Assembly: GCA_945902115.1 (NCBI GenBank)
Contig: CAMDLY010000010.1
Span: forward strand, 1-56,957
Source of the DNA: Lishizhenia tianjinensis
Lineage (GTDB): Bacteria; Bacteroidota; Bacteroidia; Flavobacteriales_D; Crocinitomicaceae
Direction: 5' to 3'
Length of the DNA: 56,957 nucleotides
The notes beneath the pieces were generated by a model. The model saw nothing but the letters and a program-made list of their open reading frames with translations, made no database searches and was not told the origin of the DNA. Position 1 is the first letter of the stretch, and each line of letters opens with the position of its first letter. The position numbers were made by a program, and so were the translations under genes. This document shows positions 1-8,532 of the stretch, one piece after another.

Positions 1-1131
1 TTTAATATTGATTTTAATGAGTTTGTTGCTGGTCAAAAATTCCTTGATATTGATGATATGAACTTATTGGGTAATCACAATGACCCCTCTCAATTACGTG
101 CCTGGTTATCTGGTAAAATCGTTCAACAAGCTGATTTACCGGCCTCAAGAAGTAGTTACGTTAAGTTATTTATCAATAATGAATGCAAAGGACTTTATTT
201 GAATAATGAAGCAATTGATGATGAGTTTTTACAATCTCGCTTTATAAATGATGACGGAGGGAATTTGTATAAATGTATTTGGGGAGCAGATTTAACGTAC
301 CAAGGAACTAATCCTCAAGCCTATTCTTCTGTTTATGAATTAAAAACAAATAAAACGTTAAATGATTATTCTGGATTGATTCACTTCATGGAAGTTTTGA
401 ATACAAGCTCCAGTACTAATTTCCCGTGTGCCATTCAAGAAGTTTTTGATGTGGATTTGTATTTAAAAACTTTGGTTTATGAAATTCTAATCGGACATTG
501 GGATGGGTATGCTGGCAATAAAAATAATTACTATTTATACCAGCGTCCATCCGATGGAAAATTTGTTTTCATTGAATACGACATGGATAATACTTTTGGG
601 ATTGACTGGTTTGGGATTGACTGGTCAACTCGAAATATAAATACTTGGCACATTGATAATCGGCCATTGATTCAACGCTTATTTTCAGTACCGTTCTTCA
701 AAGATCAATTTAACTTTTACATGCAAGAAGCCCTGTCGAATATTTTTACAGAGAATTTAATTCAAGATTTAGAGGCTAAACAAATTTTGATTCAACAAGC
801 TGCTTTTGATGATATATATAAAGAGTTAGATTATGGTTTTACGAATCAAGATTTCACGAACGCTATTAATTCTACATTTGGAAATCATGTAACTACTAAT
901 TTTAACGATTATATTTCAAACCGGAAACAATCAGCAACAAACCAACTTAATTCTTATCAAGGCTTTGAAAATCCTTGCTCATTATCAATTTCAGAAATTG
1001 CAAATAAAGCAGAGGTTGTTGAAAGGGTTGATCTTTTAGGGAGGACAATCAACGGTAAACCTTTGTCTAATCAAGTAATAATTGAAATTTTATCAAATGG
1101 AAAAAGTAGGAAAACTCTTTTTATGGATTAA
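1..1131 (+). CDS. CotH-family secreted protein, 3' part (5' end outside window)
   Basis: The reading frame is open from the first base, so the gene starts upstream and only about 376 C-terminal residues are present. The body resembles CotH kinase-like proteins: it has the GLYLNNEAIDDEF segment, a GNLYKC turn and a FIEYDMDNTFG motif, which corresponds to the acidic metal/nucleotide motif of the family. The last 45 or so residues (VVERVDLLGRTINGKPL onward, ending in KTLFMD) look like a type IX secretion C-terminal sorting domain. The protein would therefore be exported and then secreted or attached at the cell surface. Its stop lies 35 bases inside the next gene. The family assignment is fairly secure; the substrate, if any, is unknown. 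It may not belong functionally to the glucan genes that follow. Confidence 0.75.
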   Translation, partial: FNIDFNEFVAGQKFLDIDDMNLLGNHNDPSQLRAWLSGKIVQQADLPASRSSYVKLFINNECKGLYLNNEAIDDEFLQSRFINDDGGNLYKCIWGADLTYQGTNPQAYSSVYELKTNKTLNDYSGLIHFMEVLNTSSSTNFPCAIQEVFDVDLYLKTLVYEILIGHWDGYAGNKNNYYLYQRPSDGKFVFIEYDMDNTFGIDWFGIDWSTRNINTWHIDNRPLIQRLFSVPFFKDQFNFYMQEALSNIFTENLIQDLEAKQILIQQAAFDDIYKELDYGFTNQDFTNAINSTFGNHVTTNFNDYISNRKQSATNQLNSYQGFENPCSLSISEIANKAEVVERVDLLGRTINGKPLSNQVIIEILSNGKSRKTLFMD

Positions 1132-2956
1132 TCTCATTTTTTGTCTAGGATCAGGAATCTTTGCGCAAAAAAACTATAAAATAGAGCATATAGAACCCAT
1201 GAATTGGTGGTCGGGAATGAAGCATTCTCAAATTCAACTTTTGTTACACGGCGAAAATATTTCACGATTTACGGTTGAATCTCCGAGTTTTCCGATTGTA
1301 GGAATAGTAAAAACTGAAAACCCCAATTATTTATTCGTTACGATTGAAACAAAAGACAGAACTACAGGAAAATATCCGATTCGATTGATGGATAAAAAGA
1401 AAGTAGTTACCACCATCGATTATGAATTAAAAGAAAGAGAATACGGTTCTGCTGATCGCAAAGGTTTTACAACTGAAGACGTAATATATTTATTGATGCC
1501 AGATCGTTTTGCCAATACTTATCCCGGTGGCGACACCCATCCAGAAACCACCGAAAAAGCAGATCGCCTAAATCCAAGCGGAAGGCATGGAGGTGATATA
1601 TCAGGAATAATCGACCACCTTGATTACCTCAAAGAATTAGGAGCAACAACGATTTGGACCACCCCATTACTAGAAGATAATGAGGAAGCCTATTCCTACC
1701 ATGGCTATGCGCAATCGAATCTCTACAAGGTTGATCCGCGTTATGGAAATAACTATTACTTTCAGTTTTTAGTCCAAGAGGCGCACCGCAAAGGCTTGAA
1801 GGTCATTAAAGATGAGGTCCCCAATCATTGGTCGAGTAAGCATTGGATGATAAAAGATTTACCAACACAAACATGGATACATCAATTTCCAACGTTCACA
1901 CGCTCAAGTTACCGCACGAGTACTCAAATGGATCCATATAAAAGCGACAAAGACAAACGTGCCTCGGAAGACGGTTGGTTTGATACGAGCATGCCCGATT
2001 TAAATCAAGCGAATCCATTAGTACTAAATTACCTCATCCAAAATACAATTTGGTGGGTTGAATTCGCTGAATTGGATGGTTTGCGAGTAGATACATACTC
2101 CTACAATGACAAAGAAGCAATCGCTAAATGGACAAAAGAAATAATGGAGGAATATCCGAATTTCAATATGGTTGGGGAGATTTGGATGCATGACCAGGCC
2201 TTAATGTCTTATTGGCAAAAAGACAGTCCAATTGGCGCACTTCAAAGTTATAATTCAAACTTACCATCCGTAATGGATTTTACATTGCATGATGCCTTTG
2301 CGCAAGCGTTTAATGAACCTGAACAAGGATGGGACAGAGGAATGGTTCGCTTTTACGAGAATTTTGTCAATGATTTTCTTTACAAAGACCCAAATAATTT
2401 ACTCATATTCTTTGAAAACCATGACACGCAGCGCTTCAATGAATATTGTCCGAAAATAGAAGATTATAAATTGGCAACAACTCTTCTTGCTACTACGCGT
2501 GGAATTCCACAGATTTATTACGGATCTGAAATAGGAATGAAAGGAGATAAAGGAAAAGGCGATGCAGATATTCGCCGTGATTTCCCGGGAGGATGGCCAG
2601 GTGACACAAACAATGCCTTTACCGATAACGGGCGAACTGCAGAACAAAAAGCCTATTTTGATTTTTCAAAGAAGATATGGAATTGGCGAAAAGGAAAGTC
2701 TGTAATACATACTGGATCCTTCACGCAATTTCTCCCTCAAAACAATGTTTATGTCTATTTCAGACACAATGAAAATGAGACTGTAATGGTCGTTATTAAC
2801 AATTCGAAAGAAGTTCAGACACTTGACTTATCAAGATTTAGTGATCTAATTAAAAAACACAAGAGTAGTTTAGATATTATTTCAGGAAATACGATTCCCT
2901 TAGAAAGAACACTTACCATTGATTCCAAAAAATCGTTTATTTTGGAATTGAAGTAA
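1097..2956 (+). CDS. susA: SusA-like neopullulanase / cyclomaltodextrinase (GH13)
   Basis: This 619-residue GH13 enzyme is close in length and layout to Bacteroides SusA. It hydrolyses alpha-1,4 glucans such as pullulan, cyclodextrins and maltooligosaccharides, probably in the periplasm. Residues 1-24 form a signal peptide ending in FAQ. An N-terminal cyclomaltodextrinase-type beta domain (NWWSGMKHSQ) follows. The barrel shows all four GH13 regions: DEVPNH (D239), GLRVDTYSY (nucleophile D332), VGEIW (acid/base E361) and ENHDTQRF (D443). A short C-terminal beta domain closes the protein. I chose the ATG at 1097 over an in-frame TTG at 1082 because the signal peptide begins cleanly there. Either start overlaps the end of the CotH gene. 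A GH31 gene follows after 35 bases, probably on the same transcript. Confidence 0.88.
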   Translation: MEKVGKLFLWINLIFCLGSGIFAQKNYKIEHIEPMNWWSGMKHSQIQLLLHGENISRFTVESPSFPIVGIVKTENPNYLFVTIETKDRTTGKYPIRLMDKKKVVTTIDYELKEREYGSADRKGFTTEDVIYLLMPDRFANTYPGGDTHPETTEKADRLNPSGRHGGDISGIIDHLDYLKELGATTIWTTPLLEDNEEAYSYHGYAQSNLYKVDPRYGNNYYFQFLVQEAHRKGLKVIKDEVPNHWSSKHWMIKDLPTQTWIHQFPTFTRSSYRTSTQMDPYKSDKDKRASEDGWFDTSMPDLNQANPLVLNYLIQNTIWWVEFAELDGLRVDTYSYNDKEAIAKWTKEIMEEYPNFNMVGEIWMHDQALMSYWQKDSPIGALQSYNSNLPSVMDFTLHDAFAQAFNEPEQGWDRGMVRFYENFVNDFLYKDPNNLLIFFENHDTQRFNEYCPKIEDYKLATTLLATTRGIPQIYYGSEIGMKGDKGKGDADIRRDFPGGWPGDTNNAFTDNGRTAEQKAYFDFSKKIWNWRKGKSVIHTGSFTQFLPQNNVYVYFRHNENETVMVVINNSKEVQTLDLSRFSDLIKKHKSSLDIISGNTIPLERTLTIDSKKSFILELK

Positions 2957-2991
2957 ATCAGCCATTAAAGAATGCTTATTTTTACATTATA

Positions 2992-5400
2992 ATGAAGCAT
3001 TTACTCTGCTGTTTTTTATGTATTTCGTTTGGAGTTCTTTCTCAAAATAAGGGAAGAAGCCTAAAAAATATTGAGCGTTTAAATAACCGAATAAAAATTA
3101 CCGTTTCCGACGGAGAATATTACATATCGGCCTTTACAAAGAAAATTTTGGAGTGTAGTTTTATCCCGAACGGGGAGAAACAAAAGGTCAATTCGCACGC
3201 AATCAACGCTATTCCATCTCAACACCTGACACTTATGGTGAATAAACTGAGAAAAGTAGCCTACATAAGCTCGGGAGAAATAATGGTGAAGGTTGATTTT
3301 TCACCTTTTAAACTGACCTACTTACGAGATGGAGTTGAATTAATTTCTGAGCGTTGGGGGTATGAGAAAGAGGGAAATATCGAAAAAATTCAATTCAATC
3401 TTGATAAAAATGAATTGCTTTACGGCGGCGGTGCTCGGGCCCTAGGGATGAATAGGAGAGGATATAGACTAGCACTTTATAACCGCGCGCATTATGGTTA
3501 CGAGGAGAAGTCCGAGTTGATGAATTACACACTCCCTATGATTCTTAGTAGTAAGCGGTATGCCATACATTTCGATAATTCACAAATTGGCACCTTAGAT
3601 TTGGACTCAAAGGGGGATAATACCCTGACATACGAAACTATCGGTGGTCGTAAGACATACCAGGTAATTATTGGAGATGATTGGAAAGATCTAACGAAAG
3701 AATACACCTATCTTACCGGAAGGCAGCCACTTCCTCCGAGGTGGATGTTTGGAAATTTCGCCAGTAGATTTGGATACCATTCTGAGCAAGAAGCGCGAAA
3801 TGTAGTTCAACAATATAAGGACGAAAAAATACCCTTGGATGCCATTGTTTTCGACTTGTATTGGTTCGGAAAAGACATTCAAGGAACCTTGGGTAATTTT
3901 TCTTTTTACCGGGACTCTTTTCCTAATGGAGAACAAATGGTATTTGACTTCCGAAAGCAAAATGTTAAAACTGTACTTATCACCGAACCTTTTGTGTTAA
4001 CCACTTCAGCTAAATGGAAAGAAGCAGTAGATCAACAAGTACTTGCCACCGACAGCCTAGGGAAGCCATATACCTATGATTTTTATTTTGGTAACACAGG
4101 ACTCATAGACTTGTTCAAGCCCAATGCCCGAGAATGGTTTTGGAATATATACAAGGGGCTTATTAATACGGGGGTTGAAGGTTTTTGGGGTGACCTTGGC
4201 GAGCCAGAGGTACATCCGGCGAAATTGCTTCATAATGGAAATATTCCTGCGGATGAGGTACACAATATTTACGGTCACGAGTGGGCAAAATTACTAGCGG
4301 AAGGTTATCAGAAAGAATTTCCTGCAAAAAGACCATTTATTCTCATGCGCTCCGGATATTCAGGTTCCCAGCGTTATGGAATAATTCCTTGGTCTGGTGA
4401 CGTAAATAGAACGTGGGGTGGACTTAAGCCACAAATGGAAATAACCATGCAGATGGGACTTCAGGGAATTGCTTATATGCATTCCGACCTCGGGGGCTTT
4501 GCGGGGGCAAACGACGATCCTGAACTCTACACTCGATGGTTGCAGTATGGGGTGTTTCAGCCCGTATTTCGTCCACATGCCCAAGAGGAAGTTGCTGCAG
4601 AACCGATATTCAAAGATCCTGAGACAAAAAGAAGAGCGAAAGAGGCAATACAATTACGCTATGCACTGTTGCCATATAATTATAGTTTAGCCTATCAAAA
4701 TCATATTGTTGGAACACCCCTCATGCGACCTGTTTTTATGGTAGATACTGCAGAGCATTGGTCTGAGGAACTCGCAGATGCATACATGTGGGGAGATGCT
4801 TTTTTTGTGAAACCTATTACTGAGAAACAAACGAAGCAGTATACGTACTTCCAACTCCCTAAGCAATCTACTTGGTTTGATTTTTATACGGGTAAAAAAG
4901 TACGGGTTGGTGTGAAAGGAGCATCCTTACCTAATTTTTATGCCGTGGAAAACACGCTAGAACATATCCCAGTTTTTGTGCGATCAGGGGCTTTTATTCC
5001 TATGGCCAATGACTTATTTTATACCACCGAAGAATATAATCCCAACGATGTTAGTGTGCATTTTTATGTAGACGAAGCGCTTACAAAAAGTACAGGTGTT
5101 TGGTACGAGGACGACGGTATTACCGCTGGATCAACAGAAAGTGGACAATATCAAGCGGTGACTTTTTCGTTTGATCGCAAAAAGAAATATGGTCAAATAG
5201 CGATAGAATCGCTTTCACCGTCTAATAAGTTATTTATCGAGAAAAGCACTTTAGTGGTGCATGTAGAAAATTATGGACCTACTAAAATTAAATTGAACAA
5301 CAAGAAAATTACATACGAAGTCGCTGAAAATGGTACGATTTCTATTCCAATCACTAAAGAAATGCTCAAGAGGGCGAACATTCAATTTTATTGGAAATAA
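2992..5400 (+). CDS. GH31 alpha-glucosidase
   Basis: This 802-residue family 31 glycoside hydrolase is expected to release glucose (or xylose) from the non-reducing ends of oligosaccharides produced by the upstream amylase. It has a signal peptide (MKHLLCCFLCISFGVLSQ), an N-terminal beta-sandwich, the catalytic barrel, and a C-terminal DUF5110-type domain containing WYEDDG. The nucleophile motif is GFWGDLGEPE with D401. The acid/base motif is WSGDVNRTW with D470. The lipoprotein motif is absent, so a periplasmic location is likely. In the classical sus operon this place is held by SusB, a GH97 enzyme; here a GH31 enzyme takes it. The gene sits between susA and susC and has no obvious promoter of its own. 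Alpha-glucosidase is the best guess from the neighbours, but GH31 also includes alpha-xylosidases. Confidence 0.88.
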   Translation: MKHLLCCFLCISFGVLSQNKGRSLKNIERLNNRIKITVSDGEYYISAFTKKILECSFIPNGEKQKVNSHAINAIPSQHLTLMVNKLRKVAYISSGEIMVKVDFSPFKLTYLRDGVELISERWGYEKEGNIEKIQFNLDKNELLYGGGARALGMNRRGYRLALYNRAHYGYEEKSELMNYTLPMILSSKRYAIHFDNSQIGTLDLDSKGDNTLTYETIGGRKTYQVIIGDDWKDLTKEYTYLTGRQPLPPRWMFGNFASRFGYHSEQEARNVVQQYKDEKIPLDAIVFDLYWFGKDIQGTLGNFSFYRDSFPNGEQMVFDFRKQNVKTVLITEPFVLTTSAKWKEAVDQQVLATDSLGKPYTYDFYFGNTGLIDLFKPNAREWFWNIYKGLINTGVEGFWGDLGEPEVHPAKLLHNGNIPADEVHNIYGHEWAKLLAEGYQKEFPAKRPFILMRSGYSGSQRYGIIPWSGDVNRTWGGLKPQMEITMQMGLQGIAYMHSDLGGFAGANDDPELYTRWLQYGVFQPVFRPHAQEEVAAEPIFKDPETKRRAKEAIQLRYALLPYNYSLAYQNHIVGTPLMRPVFMVDTAEHWSEELADAYMWGDAFFVKPITEKQTKQYTYFQLPKQSTWFDFYTGKKVRVGVKGASLPNFYAVENTLEHIPVFVRSGAFIPMANDLFYTTEEYNPNDVSVHFYVDEALTKSTGVWYEDDGITAGSTESGQYQAVTFSFDRKKKYGQIAIESLSPSNKLFIEKSTLVVHVENYGPTKIKLNNKKITYEVAENGTISIPITKEMLKRANIQFYWK

Positions 5401-5415
5401 TTTTCTATGTGTCAT

Positions 5416-5446
5416 TTTGACATTAAGAAAATAAAGGATATATTTG
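5416..5446 (+). promoter_or_regulatory. Bacteroidota-type promoter for susC
   Basis: TTTG at 5416-5419 is followed after 19 bases by TATATTTG at 5439-5446, an exact match to the Bacteroidota -33/-7 pattern (TTTG, TAnnTTTG). Transcription would start near 5451, giving a leader of about 17 bases before the ATG at 5468. This lets susCD be expressed apart from the two enzyme genes. Confidence 0.75.
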
Positions 5447-5467
5447 ACTAAACTAATTCTTGGAACT

Positions 5468-8400
5468 ATGAAGTATATGTTGAGTTTGTTTTTTGTCCTG
5501 CTTTCAGTTGCTGGCTTCTATGCCCAGACAATTTCAACTGTTATATCGGGAACTGTTAAAGATCCTGAAGGAAAGGCAGTTTTTAACGCTACGATAGTCT
5601 TAGAGGGCAAAAATGTGGGAGCTAGAACAGATGAACAAGGTAAATTTCAATTTACGGCAGCCGGCACCGGCACCTACACACTGTCTTGTAGATTTATAGA
5701 CTTCGAAACTATTAGTGAGCAAATTGAATTAAAAGGCGGTGAAATAATTGTTGGCTTTACCTTTAATAAAAATCCCAAAGGATTGAATGAAGTTGTTTTA
5801 ATAGGTTATGGAACAACAAGAACAAAAGATTTAACAGGGTCTGCAGTCGTTATCAATGAAAAAAACTTCACAAAAGGATCCATGTCGACGCCTGAGCAAC
5901 TTATTATGGGTAAGGTTTCTGGACTAAAAATAAACACCAACGATGGAGCTCCCGGATCAGGCAGTACCTTAAGATTGCGCGGAGGAACATCAATCAATGC
6001 GAGCAACGATCCCTTAATTGTGGTAGATGGGGTTCCTCTAGACAATGGAGGCATCGCCGGAGCTGCAAATCCACTATCGCTGATCAATCCTAACGACATA
6101 GCCTCTTTCGTAGTCCTAAAAGATGCCTCTGCTACAGCTATCTATGGTTCTCGGGCGGCAAACGGAGTTATTCTTATAACTACAAAAAAAGGGAGCAGTG
6201 GAAAATCTCCATTAAAAGTAATAGTAGATTCAAAACACTCCTTGTCAACGGTAGCGAAATATGCAGATGTCTTTAGCGGCGATAGCTTGAGAAATTTGGT
6301 TATGCGAACAGGAAATCCAACGCAGCAGGCATTGTTGGGAAGTGCGAATACAGATTGGCAGAGAGAAGTTTTTAGACCAGCCTATGTTACAGATAACAAT
6401 GTTTCCTTGACAGGTGGTATAGAAGGCTTACCCTATCGGTTATCTTTTGGTAATCGCTTAGAAAATGGCGTTTTAACTAGAGACCAATTTCAACGAAATT
6501 CGTTATCACTGAGTCTCACACCTTCATTTTTTAAAGATGTGTTACAGTTAGAGGTTAACAATAAGCTTGTCAATACCCAATCATTTTTTGCAAATAGAGG
6601 GGCATTAGGTGCCGCTTATTTCGATCCAACACAACCGGTTTATTCTGATACGTCTTCCTATGGAGGGTATTTCGAATGGATAAACAACAATGGAAAACCA
6701 AATACTCTTTCTGCACGCAATCCTGTGGGATTATTGTGGCAACGTGAGGATAAAAGTAACGTTTGGAGATACATTGGGAATGCCAAGCTTACTTATAAAA
6801 TTCCAACTGTTGATGGGCTAAGAGCTGTGGTGAACGGTGGAATCGATCAATCCGAGGGCACAGGGTTTAGTGTTACCCCAGCAAGCTCAGCGTCAGGATA
6901 TTTTTCTAATGGATCTTACAGTGAATACAGAAGCAATAAGGGTAATAAACTTGTTGAGGCATATTTGAATTACAATAACGGCAAGCCTGGTATTACACCA
7001 TACGCCTTAATAGATTTAACGGCTGGTTATAGTTACCAAGATTGGTATACGACTAGTCCGAATTGGCCAACATACAATGAAGCGCAAGACTCCATTATAT
7101 CTCCTGCCTCTGCCAATCCTTTCTATACTAAAAACGCATTGTTGTCATTTTACACTCGGGGTATTATTACTTTGCAGGATCGTTATGTACTGAACGCATC
7201 CGTGCGCTACGACGGATCGTCTCGATTCAGTCCCGAAACACGTTGGGGTTTATTTCCGGCAGTATCGGCAGCATGGATTATTTCTGACGAGTCATTCATG
7301 GCTAATTTTAAACAAATTAACATGCTGAAGTTGCGCGCAGGATACGGTGTTACAGGGCAACAAGATGGGATTGGCGACTATGCATACATATCCAATTATT
7401 TCGAAGGAGGTCAAACGGCACAATACATCTTTGGACCGGATACAGTAACAGTTTTTAGACCTTCTGGTTTCGACGCAAACTTACGTTGGGAAACAACAAC
7501 CTCTTTCAATGTGGGTCTAGATTTTGGTATTCTCAAAGACAGATTCTCAGGATCTATTGATATCTACAGAAAAATAACAACCGATTTACTCGCTGTAGTT
7601 CCAGTGGCAGCGGGAACAAATTTCACAAACGAAATTTTAACCAACGTCGGTAGTATGAGCAATCAGGGTATAGAAATGTCAATAAGCGCAGGGTTATTCG
7701 CAAACAAGAATTCCCGTCTCGATCTAATGGCCAATGCTTCTCATAACATTAATCGCGTAATTAAGCTATCGCAAATTGAAGATCCTGAGGCTGTGGGTGT
7801 GCAGGTGGGGGGTATTTCAGGTGGTATTGGAAATACCGTTCAAGTACATCGCGTAGGTTACCCTACCTTTTCTTTTTTATTGTATGAGCAACTCTACGAC
7901 GCTAATGGTGCTGTAATTCAAGTTGGGCAGCAAGCAAACATAGACATAAATGGAGATTCCTCAGTTACAGCCTCAGATAAATGGAAAGATATCCATGCCT
8001 ATGCTGACAGAAATGGAGATGGGTTAATAAACATCAAAGACAGATATATGTACGATCAATCGGTTCCAGATTGGTTTCTTGGCTTATCATTGAATTATCA
8101 ATACAAGAACTGGTCTTTTGGTATGTCTATGAGAAGTGAATTAGGGGGTCATATATACAATAACATACATTCAAATTCAGGAACTTTCCAATCTGTAAAC
8201 GGTACGCAAGGTTTTTTGAACAATATCAGTTCCTTATATTATGAGGATGAAATTCAAAAGGTTGCAACAAACCAGTTATTAAGTGATCATTACATGGAGA
8301 GAGCAGATTTTTTACGGATGGATTTCCTAAGTATTGGATACGATTTCGGAAAGTTGAAATTATTCTCAGAAAAAATTGGACTTAACGCTACGTTTGTCGT

Positions 8401-8521
8401 GAATAACGTATTTGTGCTGACGCAATATAAGGGGCTAGATCCTGAAATCGGAGGAGGAATCGATAACAACATATATCCTCGACCACGTATTTACTCATTG
8501 AATTTGTCATTTGATTTTTAA
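5468..8521 (+). CDS. susC: SusC/RagA-family TonB-dependent outer-membrane transporter
   Basis: This 1017-residue protein is a SusC-type outer-membrane porin that imports oligosaccharides using TonB energy and works with the SusD lipoprotein encoded next. A signal peptide (MKYMLSLFFVLLSVAGFYAQ) is followed by a carboxypeptidase-regulatory-like domain (SGTVKDPEGKAVFNATI), the plug with the family signature (DPLIVVDGVPLDN, then LKDASATAIYGSRAANGVI), and a long beta-barrel ending in the aromatic LNLSFDF. Two DxNGD loops at D826 and D847 look like calcium-binding insertions seen in some relatives. The TTG at 5444 cannot be the start, because it lies inside the -7 promoter element; the ATG at 5468 fits both promoter and signal peptide. 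Substrate (alpha-glucan) is inferred from the neighbouring GH13 and GH31 genes. Confidence 0.93.
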   Translation: MKYMLSLFFVLLSVAGFYAQTISTVISGTVKDPEGKAVFNATIVLEGKNVGARTDEQGKFQFTAAGTGTYTLSCRFIDFETISEQIELKGGEIIVGFTFNKNPKGLNEVVLIGYGTTRTKDLTGSAVVINEKNFTKGSMSTPEQLIMGKVSGLKINTNDGAPGSGSTLRLRGGTSINASNDPLIVVDGVPLDNGGIAGAANPLSLINPNDIASFVVLKDASATAIYGSRAANGVILITTKKGSSGKSPLKVIVDSKHSLSTVAKYADVFSGDSLRNLVMRTGNPTQQALLGSANTDWQREVFRPAYVTDNNVSLTGGIEGLPYRLSFGNRLENGVLTRDQFQRNSLSLSLTPSFFKDVLQLEVNNKLVNTQSFFANRGALGAAYFDPTQPVYSDTSSYGGYFEWINNNGKPNTLSARNPVGLLWQREDKSNVWRYIGNAKLTYKIPTVDGLRAVVNGGIDQSEGTGFSVTPASSASGYFSNGSYSEYRSNKGNKLVEAYLNYNNGKPGITPYALIDLTAGYSYQDWYTTSPNWPTYNEAQDSIISPASANPFYTKNALLSFYTRGIITLQDRYVLNASVRYDGSSRFSPETRWGLFPAVSAAWIISDESFMANFKQINMLKLRAGYGVTGQQDGIGDYAYISNYFEGGQTAQYIFGPDTVTVFRPSGFDANLRWETTTSFNVGLDFGILKDRFSGSIDIYRKITTDLLAVVPVAAGTNFTNEILTNVGSMSNQGIEMSISAGLFANKNSRLDLMANASHNINRVIKLSQIEDPEAVGVQVGGISGGIGNTVQVHRVGYPTFSFLLYEQLYDANGAVIQVGQQANIDINGDSSVTASDKWKDIHAYADRNGDGLINIKDRYMYDQSVPDWFLGLSLNYQYKNWSFGMSMRSELGGHIYNNIHSNSGTFQSVNGTQGFLNNISSLYYEDEIQKVATNQLLSDHYMERADFLRMDFLSIGYDFGKLKLFSEKIGLNATFVVNNVFVLTQYKGLDPEIGGGIDNNIYPRPRIYSLNLSFDF

Positions 8522-8532
8522 GTGTTTGTGCT

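Noticed and set aside
1082-1096. TTG start for the neopullulanase
   Set aside because: The ATG at 1097 gives a cleaner signal peptide and a shorter overlap with the CotH gene.
5444-5467. TTG start for susC
   Set aside because: The codon forms part of the -7 promoter element, and the signal peptide starts at the ATG at 5468.
5806-6099. Antisense open frames across susC, dnaE, ftsZ and other genes (example given)
   Set aside because: They lie opposite clearly coding frames, lack family motifs and have no promoter; treated as shadows.
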